Of a stretch of DNA of 64,000 nucleotides, positions 56,253 through 64,000 are shown one piece after another. Location: assembly GCA_025800395.1 (NCBI GenBank), contig JAOXRU010000280.1, positions 1 through 64,000 on the forward strand, given 5' to 3'. This stretch comes from Flavobacteriaceae bacterium. GTDB lineage: Bacteria > Bacteroidota > Bacteroidia > Flavobacteriales > Flavobacteriaceae. The notes under the pieces were generated by a model, which did not search any database, had not been told where the DNA came from, and saw only the letters and a program-made list of their open reading frames with translations. Position 1 is the first letter of the stretch, and every line of letters starts with the position of its first letter. The position numbers and the translations under genes are program-made.

Positions 56253-57671
56253 ATGTACACCAGTTTTGTCAAATTCAGCTTTATAGTCGCAATTTTCTTT
56301 TTTGCCTTGGCATGCAAAAAAAAGCCTAAGGAGGAAAAGACCAACAAAGTGCATACGCACCATGGTATGGCGCATACACATTATACCGCGCACCAAAAAT
56401 TAGATGGGCACAAACTTATTTTTCCAAGCAAAACGCCAGATCGAATTATTGCGAATCTTACAGAAGACCCTGCACATAGTTTTGCGATAAATTGGCGTAC
56501 TAACCAACAGATTAAAAAAGGGATATTGCAAATCGCAATAGCAACTGATGGTCCCGAATTTGCACTAGATAATATACGAGAGATTTTGGCAAAAACCCAA
56601 AGTTTTCAAAATCAAAATCGCCACGAGCCTATGGTAAAAGCTAATTTTCATGCCGTACTGGTAGATAGCCTACAACCCAATACCACATATGCCTATCGTG
56701 TGGGTAATGGCGTAGTGGAGCAAAATGAATTGTGGAGCGAATGGTTTCAGTTTACCACTGCTAAAACAGCAGACAGCAAAGATCCGTTTCATTTTATCTA
56801 TTTTGGAGATGCCCAAAACAATATAAAATCTATGTGGAGTAGGGTTATTCGAAGTTCTTATAAAAAATTGCCTGAGGTAGATTTTATGCTTCATGCTGGG
56901 GATCTTATAAACGATAGAGATGCCAATTTGGAATGGGGAGAATGGTTTTATGCAGGTAGTTTTATTCATGCCACTGTTCCTAGTATGATGACACCTGGCA
57001 ACCATGAGTACCGAAACGACAGCCTCACCGTACTTTGGAAACCACAGTTTAACCTGCCCCAAAATGGTCCTACCCCTAGCGTATCCGAAACTTGCTATGC
57101 AATAGACTATCAGAATATGAAATTGGTTTCTATAGATGCTCCAGCATTAGACCCAAACCATGAAGATGGACATGCGCAGGTACAATGGCTCGACTCGGTC
57201 TTGGCAAACAACACTAAAAAATGGACGGCACTTACCTTACATTATCCTATTTTTTCTACGGTAAAAGATAGAGATAATAAATCGCTTCGCGAAGCCATTA
57301 AGCCTTTAATTGATAAGTATAAAGTAGATATTGTATTGCAAGGCCACGACCATACTTATGCCCGAGGTGCGGTTGCCAATACGCCACAAGGAGCCACAAA
57401 TGTAGATGCAGTAGGCACTATATATACTGTTTCGGTAAGTGGTCCAAAAATGTATCAATCCAAAGACCAAGAATGGATGAAGCGTCGTGGAGAGTTTACA
57501 CAACTATTCCAAATTCTTAGCGTAGGGCAAGATACACTTTCCTATAAAGCTTATACACCTATTGGTAGTTTATACGATGCTTTCGATTTGGTAAAAAAGA
57601 ATGGACGCAAAACCCTAATTGAAGTTTCGGAAACCATACCAGAACGGTTTAAAAACAACGTGCTTAAGTAA
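56253..57671 (+). CDS. Purple acid phosphatase-like metallophosphoesterase lipoprotein
   Basis: 472 residues. Lipobox FALAC (Cys21), then a His-rich linker (VHTHHGMAHTHYTAHQ, about 33-48), an FN3-like N-terminal domain typical of purple acid phosphatases (about 55-165) and the calcineurin-like domain. That domain has IYFGDAQNN, HAGDLINDR, TPGNHEYRN, LTLHYPIF and QGHDHTYAR as the metal-binding motifs. It probably releases phosphate from organic esters at the cell surface. The His-rich linker may bind extra metal. Monocistronic. Confidence 0.9.
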   Translation: MYTSFVKFSFIVAIFFFALACKKKPKEEKTNKVHTHHGMAHTHYTAHQKLDGHKLIFPSKTPDRIIANLTEDPAHSFAINWRTNQQIKKGILQIAIATDGPEFALDNIREILAKTQSFQNQNRHEPMVKANFHAVLVDSLQPNTTYAYRVGNGVVEQNELWSEWFQFTTAKTADSKDPFHFIYFGDAQNNIKSMWSRVIRSSYKKLPEVDFMLHAGDLINDRDANLEWGEWFYAGSFIHATVPSMMTPGNHEYRNDSLTVLWKPQFNLPQNGPTPSVSETCYAIDYQNMKLVSIDAPALDPNHEDGHAQVQWLDSVLANNTKKWTALTLHYPIFSTVKDRDNKSLREAIKPLIDKYKVDIVLQGHDHTYARGAVANTPQGATNVDAVGTIYTVSVSGPKMYQSKDQEWMKRRGEFTQLFQILSVGQDTLSYKAYTPIGSLYDAFDLVKKNGRKTLIEVSETIPERFKNNVLK

Positions 57672-57734
57672 ATTTTTATATCATGGATAGCACTATCATG
57701 ACGCTGCGAAAAGGCGTATACGAAATCCAATTTG

Positions 57735-57913
57735 ACCTGAGTTCGATATACTTTAAACTCAGAGTGTTTTTTGATTCTCTTAGTCCTAAAAGCTTTCGGT
57801 AAGGTGTGGCTTCCAAGGGCTAGTTTTAGCTCGACAAGTAAGGAAATATAAAACCATCTTTAGAAAGCCTTGGCTACAGCAATCTTTGTTGCAAAAAGAC
57901 TTGAATGATACCC
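57735..57913 (+). repeat. MITE-family copy upstream of the giant gene pair
   Basis: Begins ACCTGAGTTCGATATAC and follows the copy at 53873 with many substitutions: CTTAGTCCTAAAAGC, GGGCTAGTTTTAGCTC, TAGAAAGCCTTGGC, CAGCAATCTTTG and GACTTGAATGATACC. It is the most diverged long copy. It fills most of the gap 57672-58040, which otherwise holds the promoter of the next gene. Confidence 0.65.
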
Positions 57914-58040
57914 AAACAACCATCTAAAGAGTAAAGGCTACTTTTCATCTGTACAAAAAGGCTACTCGAACCACGCACAAATATTAATAAGAAAATTATT
58001 ACTAAATTAGTAGGTAATATGATATAATAGTTCTTAGTAT

Positions 58041-61000
58041 ATGCGACGGGTAATACTTTTATTTTTTCTCTTTTGTACGACATTCGTTTTTGCCAATAAG
58101 GGTTTGCCTGCGATTGATTCGCTTGTTCAAGTAGCGAATAGGGAATCCTTCATGACGTCTGAAGAATCGGATCGGTTTAGTTGGGAGTATCTCGAGAAAT
58201 TGTATCCTGTTTCGCCAGTGGTAAATGAGAATCGGGATAAAGCAAAAAGCTCTTTCACTGTCATAGAGGATAAGGGTTCTTGGGTAGATTCTTTTTCCAG
58301 TGAGGACATACAAGAACTACCGGTAGGGGTAAAACATTTGATAGGCAATGTGGAATATGCCATAGGAGTGACCAAGGCAACAATAACTAAGGATTATACG
58401 GTATTGACGGTTTTTGCCAGAGCAAGGCTACCGAAAACCAACAAAAATGGGATTCCTATGGAATTGTTTTTTGGAGCAGATAATGTAAAAATGTCTCATC
58501 AAGGAGGAATCATAGGGGATGCCAATTTGGTGTTGTTAGGGGATGTACACATGCCTTTCAATGCGGGTAAATGGATGTTGACACTTAAGGGTGGTTTTGA
58601 CTACAAAACTGGTGATTTTGGTAAAAAGACCTATGCAACTATAAATTGTGATGGTGTAAAGGAAATGGGTATCGAAGGGGTTGTGGCATTTTCGAGAAAT
58701 TTGATGATTCCTCTTGAAGAAAATGGGGAAGTAAACGAACAAAAGACTACCGTTCCTTTTCAAATGGATACCGAAAAAGGTACCCATACCATAGAAATTC
58801 CCCACCGAGTAAAGGGAGAGTTTGATGTGGTAATAGAGGATTGGAACGATATATTGGTGAATATTAGCTTGCAACCTTTTGTATTAGCAAAAAAAAGAAA
58901 TGGTTCTAATTATCATGCAAACCTGCAATTTTATTTGAATGAAGCTGTATTTGATTTTAGCGACCTCAGAAATGACGGCGCGGTTAAATTTCCGCAATAC
59001 TATACAGACAACGGTCTTTTGATGCCTAGTAAAAATGCTTGGAGGGGCGTATATGTAAACTCCCTAGAAGTGAAACTTCCCAAAGAATTTAAAACGACTA
59101 AAACCATTAAAACAGGTAAACGCACAGGTTTTGGTGCCCATCATCTTATTATTGATAACAATGGTGTTTCAGGAGATTTTTATGCAGATCAGGTTATTTC
59201 TATGAAAGAAGGTCGTACTAACGAAAAGAAGGCTTGGGCCTATTCGCTAGATCATATCGAATTTTCCTTGGCGGCAAATCAATTTATAAAAGGGGAAATG
59301 GAAGGGCGCATTTTGCTTCCAGTTTCCAAAAATAAAAAATCTACCAATAGTAGTGCCGATCGGGTTGGATTGCGCTACAAAGGATTGATTTCCCCAGATG
59401 AATATTTGTTGCGGGTTAGCAATGACTCCGTGGTAGATTTTAATTTATGGAAAGCCAAAGGACAATTACTGCCCAATAGTGCTATAGAATTGGCAGTTCG
59501 AGAAGGACAATTTCGCCCCAAGGCTGTGTTGCACGGAAGACTAGCCATTTCAGCAGATCAGGTAAAAAGCCTAGAAAAGGAAGGAGATTCTATAGCTGGT
59601 GCTAAAAAGGGAAAAGAAAAACTTGTGGAGTTCAAAGGAGTAGTTTTTCAAAATCTGGTATTGCAAACCGATTCACCTGTTTTTCAGGTAGACTATATGG
59701 GCTATCAGGATGAGGTGAAATTAGGGGGGTTTCCGATATCTATCGCGAATGTAGGGATAAAAGCTACGGAGAATGAAGCCAATTTGTATTTCGATTTGAA
59801 TGTCAATTTGATGGGGTCTGCTAATGGATTTGGAGGTAGCGCTTCTTTAGGTATTATTGGGGCTTTTGAAGAAAAAGACCATCAGCAGAAATGGGCGTTT
59901 AAGGGAGTAGAACTAGGAGCTATAAACGTAGACACGGATTTGGGAGAAATTGCTATTAAGGGGGGATTGCAAATTATGAAAGACGATCCGGAATATGGCA
60001 ATGGTTTTGCAGCCCAACTCGAGGCAAAGTTTAAAAGTTTAGAACTTACCGTAGGAGCAAAAGGGGTTTTTGGAAAAAAAGACTTTCGATATTGGCAATT
60101 TGAAGCCATGGTGGATGGTTTGAATATAGGATCAGGTGTGGTAAATATCAAGGGTTTTTCTGGAGGTGCTTCTTATCGTATGAAACGAATAGGATTTTCA
60201 TCCGAATTCTCCCCTACGGGAATTGGGTATACCCCAGATGCAGATTCCGAACTCGGCGTCAAAGCCATGGTGCTACTAAATATAGGCAGGAACGAAGTGT
60301 GTAATGGTGGTGCTGGATTTGAAATAAATTTTAATAAACATGGTGGGGTTAATAACCTTGGGTTTTATGGTCAAGTGACGCTTTTGCAAATGAATATTCC
60401 AGGAATGGAAAAAGTCTCCGACCTCATGGACAAAGTAAAAGAACATGCTGGGGCTGCAGGAGAATTCTTGGCAAAAAAGGCAGGGGGAGTCGATTCTTGG
60501 GCTGGAAAAAAACTTATGGATAAAGCCGAAACTTCCTTTCCTTCTATCCCCAATGAAAAAATGTCTATTAGTGCCAAAATGGGTATCACTTTCGATTTTC
60601 AAAATAGGGTCATGCACGGCGAGTTGGATGTGTTTATCAAGACACCCAGTGGATTTTTACAGGGAAGAGGGCCTGGAGGTAGAGCGGGATGGGCTGTGGT
60701 ACACGTATCCCCAGAAGAATGGTATATTCATATAGGTACACCTACAGATAAGATTGGTATAAAACTAGGTGTAGGGCCTATTTCTTTGCAAACAGGAAGT
60801 TATTTTATGGTAGGAACCAAATTGCCTGGTTCCCCACCACCACCTCCTATCGTGGCGGAAATACTAGGGGTTGAAGCGGCAGAACTCGATTATATGCGCG
60901 ATGAAAATGCATTATCCAACGGCGGCGGATTTGCCTTTGGAGCCGATTTTTCGTTGGATACAGGGGATTTAAGTTTCTTGATATTTTATGCGCGTTTGCA

Positions 61001-62786
61001 AGCTGGTGTTGGTTTTGACATCATGCTCAAAGATTATGGAAAAGCCCAATGTTCCAATACAGGAAAGCAAGTAGGAATAAATGGATGGTATGCCAATGGG
61101 CAATCTTATGCTTACTTGCAAGGGGAAATAGGGGTGAATATCAAATTGTTTTTTGTACGAAAGAAAATACCCATTATAAAAGGAGGAGCGGCTGTACTGA
61201 TGCAAGCCAAAGCACCAAACCCAGTTTGGATGCGTGGCTATGTTGGTGGGCATTTTAATGTAATGGGAATCATTAAAGGCAAATTCCGGTTTAAACTGGT
61301 TATTGGAAAAGAATGTGAACTTGAAAATGCAGCACCTCTTGGTGGGCTCAAAATGATCACCGATGTGCGACCCACAGAAAACAAAAAAGAGGTAGATGTG
61401 TTTGGTGTCCCTCAAGCTACATTTAGCCTAAAAGTAGGGGAACCAGTTGTATTGCCAGAAGATGATGGCGATAAAACCTATAGGGTGAAATTGAAAAAAT
61501 TTGAATTGACTCATGAGGGAAAAATCATAGAAGGGGAATTGAAATGGGCCAATACCAAAGATAGAGTAAACTTTGTATCTAAAGATATTTTACCACCATA
61601 TTCTAAATTGAAGGCTACCGTTACCGTGCTTTTTGAAGAAAAAGTCAATGGTATTTTTAGACCAATAATGGTGGATGGTAAAGAAGCAGAAGAAACAGAA
61701 GAAAGACAATTTACAACGGGAGGAGCACCTAATAAAATACCGTTGCACAATATAGAATTTGCTTATCCGGTAGTAGATCAAAAATACTTTTTAGCAGACG
61801 AATCCAAGAAAGGATATATCCGACTGAAACGAGGACAAGATTATTTGTTTGAAGATAATAAGTGGAAAACGAGTATCCATTTTTACAAGGAAAATAATCC
61901 CAAGCCAGAAAAGGTTACATTTCATTATAATATTGCTAATAATGAGGTATTCTACCATTTCCCAAAAATCAGTCAAAGTACGGGTTATCAATTGCAAATA
62001 ATCAGTGCTTCAAAAGCTGCCGTATCTGAAAATAAGCAGGAATCCACCACCTATACTACAGAGAATATGGGGGAGGACAATCGTATAGAACGCATACAAA
62101 ATAAGGCGCAAATGGCGCTTAAAGATGGAGAAATTGAACGGCTGACTTATGGTTTTGGTGTGTCGAAATACAAAACCTTTAAGCAAAAGGTAAATGCAAT
62201 TACAGTTTCGCAATACAATTTTGGAGTAATCTATTCGGATATTATTTATCTATCTAATCGCATTAAAAATCACGAAGGATTTGATTTGGCTGAGTTACAA
62301 GGTAATTCCTATACAAATAATGTTTCTTTAGTTCAAGCGGAAGCTAAATTAACAGATGCCTATTATAAAAAAGACATTTTTCCTTATTTGTATCAGCCAT
62401 ATCCAATATCTGAAAACTATAAAATTGAAAATAGAGACGTAAGTCATTTAGGGGTGCCACCAAAGAGAGCATTAATAATAAATTCTTCTTATTTAAATTA
62501 TTTAGAAAATGTAGTGGAAAATAGTTTGTTGCATACGGTGTTTCCTTATACCTATAATTTGGGTTTGATTTATAAACAAGATTGGTTGGATTTACAATCG
62601 CAAATTGTAAATGATGTGGCTCAGAATAAACCTATAACCCTTGCAGCAGAACGAATACTGGATACTAACTACGCATTTATGCGGTATGGCAAGTATGCGA
62701 TAAAAATGCAATATGTACTCCCCGGTAATAGACTAGGAACGAGTGCTGATATAAATTTTAAAAATCCAAATAAATTCCGATTATGA
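58041..62786 (+). CDS. Very large exported protein of unknown function
   Basis: 1581 residues. A signal peptide (about 1-18, FLFCTTFVFA) precedes a long mature part with no family I recognise. Residues about 80-560 are strand-rich. Residues about 560-1060 are dominated by glycine-rich alternating patterns (GFGGSASLGIIGAF; GEIAIKGGLQIM; YLQGEIGVNIKLFFV), similar to outer-membrane or beta-helical proteins. Residues about 1090-1240 look like an Ig-type domain (FELTHEGKIIEGELKWA). No T9SS sorting domain is seen at the C-terminus. The stop overlaps the start of the next gene (ATGA), so the pair is co-translated and probably forms one envelope system. The function is unknown. Confidence 0.8.
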   Translation: MRRVILLFFLFCTTFVFANKGLPAIDSLVQVANRESFMTSEESDRFSWEYLEKLYPVSPVVNENRDKAKSSFTVIEDKGSWVDSFSSEDIQELPVGVKHLIGNVEYAIGVTKATITKDYTVLTVFARARLPKTNKNGIPMELFFGADNVKMSHQGGIIGDANLVLLGDVHMPFNAGKWMLTLKGGFDYKTGDFGKKTYATINCDGVKEMGIEGVVAFSRNLMIPLEENGEVNEQKTTVPFQMDTEKGTHTIEIPHRVKGEFDVVIEDWNDILVNISLQPFVLAKKRNGSNYHANLQFYLNEAVFDFSDLRNDGAVKFPQYYTDNGLLMPSKNAWRGVYVNSLEVKLPKEFKTTKTIKTGKRTGFGAHHLIIDNNGVSGDFYADQVISMKEGRTNEKKAWAYSLDHIEFSLAANQFIKGEMEGRILLPVSKNKKSTNSSADRVGLRYKGLISPDEYLLRVSNDSVVDFNLWKAKGQLLPNSAIELAVREGQFRPKAVLHGRLAISADQVKSLEKEGDSIAGAKKGKEKLVEFKGVVFQNLVLQTDSPVFQVDYMGYQDEVKLGGFPISIANVGIKATENEANLYFDLNVNLMGSANGFGGSASLGIIGAFEEKDHQQKWAFKGVELGAINVDTDLGEIAIKGGLQIMKDDPEYGNGFAAQLEAKFKSLELTVGAKGVFGKKDFRYWQFEAMVDGLNIGSGVVNIKGFSGGASYRMKRIGFSSEFSPTGIGYTPDADSELGVKAMVLLNIGRNEVCNGGAGFEINFNKHGGVNNLGFYGQVTLLQMNIPGMEKVSDLMDKVKEHAGAAGEFLAKKAGGVDSWAGKKLMDKAETSFPSIPNEKMSISAKMGITFDFQNRVMHGELDVFIKTPSGFLQGRGPGGRAGWAVVHVSPEEWYIHIGTPTDKIGIKLGVGPISLQTGSYFMVGTKLPGSPPPPPIVAEILGVEAAELDYMRDENALSNGGGFAFGADFSLDTGDLSFLIFYARLQAGVGFDIMLKDYGKAQCSNTGKQVGINGWYANGQSYAYLQGEIGVNIKLFFVRKKIPIIKGGAAVLMQAKAPNPVWMRGYVGGHFNVMGIIKGKFRFKLVIGKECELENAAPLGGLKMITDVRPTENKKEVDVFGVPQATFSLKVGEPVVLPEDDGDKTYRVKLKKFELTHEGKIIEGELKWANTKDRVNFVSKDILPPYSKLKATVTVLFEEKVNGIFRPIMVDGKEAEETEERQFTTGGAPNKIPLHNIEFAYPVVDQKYFLADESKKGYIRLKRGQDYLFEDNKWKTSIHFYKENNPKPEKVTFHYNIANNEVFYHFPKISQSTGYQLQIISASKAAVSENKQESTTYTTENMGEDNRIERIQNKAQMALKDGEIERLTYGFGVSKYKTFKQKVNAITVSQYNFGVIYSDIIYLSNRIKNHEGFDLAELQGNSYTNNVSLVQAEAKLTDAYYKKDIFPYLYQPYPISENYKIENRDVSHLGVPPKRALIINSSYLNYLENVVENSLLHTVFPYTYNLGLIYKQDWLDLQSQIVNDVAQNKPITLAAERILDTNYAFMRYGKYAIKMQYVLPGNRLGTSADINFKNPNKFRL

Positions 62787-64000
62787 TTAGCAGAGCTCTT
62801 ACGTTCTTTTTTTTCTGGGCTGTATTCTCCAATAGTATGTTGGCGCAAAAAGAGGAATTACAGCCAAAGCCACAAGTGCAATTGATTTCTAGAGTGCAGA
62901 AAGATAAAATCTTGTTGCGATGGGCATTAGACCAGCCTCTTGCTTGGAAACGATCGAATGTATCCGGTTTTATATTAGAAAAATTCCTTTATACCGAAAA
63001 TGGGGTGAAATTATCGAGGCCTAAATTGCTTTGGAAAAAACCTTTACGAGCAGCTCCTTTAGATACTTGGCGTAGCATAGTGGAAGAAAACAATTATGCT
63101 GCTATTATTGCCCAAGCCCTGTATGGGGAAAGTTTTGAGGTGGGTGGAACAGAGGGCACTCTGGCCGATATAGTGAATACCGCTGCCGAATTGGAACAGC
63201 GTTTTTCTTTCTCTCTTTTGGCTGCAGATATGAATTTTGAAGCGGCGAAAAAAGCAGCTTGGGGCTATGTGGATACTGAAGTTAAAGCAAACAACAAATA
63301 TGTGTATCGAATTCGTTCTGCAGTTGCCCAGGAGAAGATGCATATAGAAAGTTCGGCAGTATTGGTTTCCTTAAAAGACTATAGAGCGCTGCCAGCACCG
63401 ATACATTTTCAGGCCATATTTGGGGATAAACATGCCATGCTCATGTGGGAATATGACATGTTCAAATCTATTTATACTTCCTATCGCATAGAGCGTTCGG
63501 AAGATGGCACCAACTTTATGCCATTGAGCAAAGAACCTTTAGTGAACTTAAATGACAAGCCAGATAACCCAGCAAAGAGAATGTTTTATATCGATTCTTT
63601 AGCCAAAAATGATAAAACCTATTATTATCGCGTGCAGGGGATTACCCCTTTCGCAGAGCGAGGAACATTTTCCGATACCATTTCGGGAGTTGGAAAACCA
63701 AGTTTGCCATTTACACCAAGAATTTCAGATTTTAGGTTTACGGATCAGCCAAATGAAGCGGTTCTATATTGGGAATTTCCTAAAGAAGGGGAGGCAGTAA
63801 CCCAAAAATTTCAATTACAGCGCGCCGATGCCGATGCTGGCCCTTTTCGGGTAGTGGTAGATAGTATAGCTCCGGACCAAAGACAAGTGCGTTTTTCAGA
63901 ATTGGAAACATCCAATTATTTTAGCATTACAGCTGTAGGAAAAGACCCTAGACAGAAGAAAACCTCCTTTACTACTTTGATACAACCCATAGATAGTATG
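62783..64000 (+). CDS. Exported fibronectin type III-like protein, cut by the window end
   Basis: At least 406 residues, still open at position 64000. Start ATG at 62783 overlaps the previous TGA. Signal peptide MISRALTFFFFWAVFSNSMLAQ. At least two and probably three FN3-like repeats can be seen: LISRVQKDKILLRWALD, then IHFQAIFGDKHAMLMWEYD followed by YRIERSEDGTNFMPL, then FRFTDQPNEAVLYWEFP followed by FQLQRADADAGPF. Such tandem FN3 proteins are usually cell-surface scaffolds. The tight coupling with the 1581-residue protein says they act together. Confidence 0.8.
   Translation, partial: MISRALTFFFFWAVFSNSMLAQKEELQPKPQVQLISRVQKDKILLRWALDQPLAWKRSNVSGFILEKFLYTENGVKLSRPKLLWKKPLRAAPLDTWRSIVEENNYAAIIAQALYGESFEVGGTEGTLADIVNTAAELEQRFSFSLLAADMNFEAAKKAAWGYVDTEVKANNKYVYRIRSAVAQEKMHIESSAVLVSLKDYRALPAPIHFQAIFGDKHAMLMWEYDMFKSIYTSYRIERSEDGTNFMPLSKEPLVNLNDKPDNPAKRMFYIDSLAKNDKTYYYRVQGITPFAERGTFSDTISGVGKPSLPFTPRISDFRFTDQPNEAVLYWEFPKEGEAVTQKFQLQRADADAGPFRVVVDSIAPDQRQVRFSELETSNYFSITAVGKDPRQKKTSFTTLIQPIDSM

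Overview
The window looks like chromosome of a marine-type Flavobacteriia (Bacteroidota). The evidence is a SusC/SusD pair, a PorP/SprF protein beside a giant gliding-type adhesin with a type IX secretion (T9SS) C-terminal domain, many short lipoproteins, the Bacteroidota promoter signature TAnnTTTG, and low GC. Genus cannot be read from the sequence. There are no rRNA genes or CRISPR arrays. Two tRNA genes are present, Asp(GTC) and Leu(CAA).

Layout. 1-4.5 kb: repeats, a truncated methyltransferase, a MarR regulator with a Cys cluster, an SdpR/SdpI pair, and an intact 187-bp MITE with target duplication. 4.8-11.3 kb: PorP/SprF plus an 1864-residue T9SS adhesin with a recently amplified 240-bp repeat. 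11.6-16.6 kb: a minus-strand run of a TlpA-like protein, DUF families, acetyltransferases and visible gene relics. 16.8-18.4 kb: two membrane proteins. 18.6-19.2 kb: an AT-rich patch with a frameshifted XRE regulator and an internally deleted DUF3800 gene. 19.4-23.0 kb: housekeeping-type genes (RluA-like, YgiQ, PhzF). 23.2-30.0 kb: a peroxide-defence region with lipoprotein KatG divergent from OxyR, then DoxX, DoxX, glutathione peroxidase, OhrR and nitroreductase, and then an SDR. 30.2-31.2 kb: a complete IS982-family element next to a MITE relic. 31.3-34.8 kb: tRNA-Asp, DUF58, thioredoxin, Lrp and threonine dehydrogenase.

34.9-53.8 kb is a coherent polysaccharide utilisation locus on the minus strand. 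In order of transcription it holds a propeller/LuxR regulator, SusC, SusD, a GH144 lipoprotein, a GH3 beta-glucosidase, a four-module surface glycan-binding lipoprotein, an MFS (GPH) transporter with a large insertion, and a 1126-residue GH94 phosphorylase. GH144 with a long GH94 and GH3 points to beta-1,2-glucan (sophoro-oligosaccharides) as substrate. The polymer would be cut at the surface by GH144, imported by SusCD, trimmed by GH3, moved to the cytoplasm by the MFS protein and phosphorolysed by GH94.

53.8-55.4 kb is a repeat-rich desert holding tRNA-Leu. An azurin and a purple-acid-phosphatase-like lipoprotein follow. The window ends with an overlapping pair of very large secreted proteins (1581 residues, and an open reading frame running off the end) that match no function I recognise. 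Intergenic space throughout is colonised by small palindromic repeats, some of which start with the same six bases as the IS982 copy.
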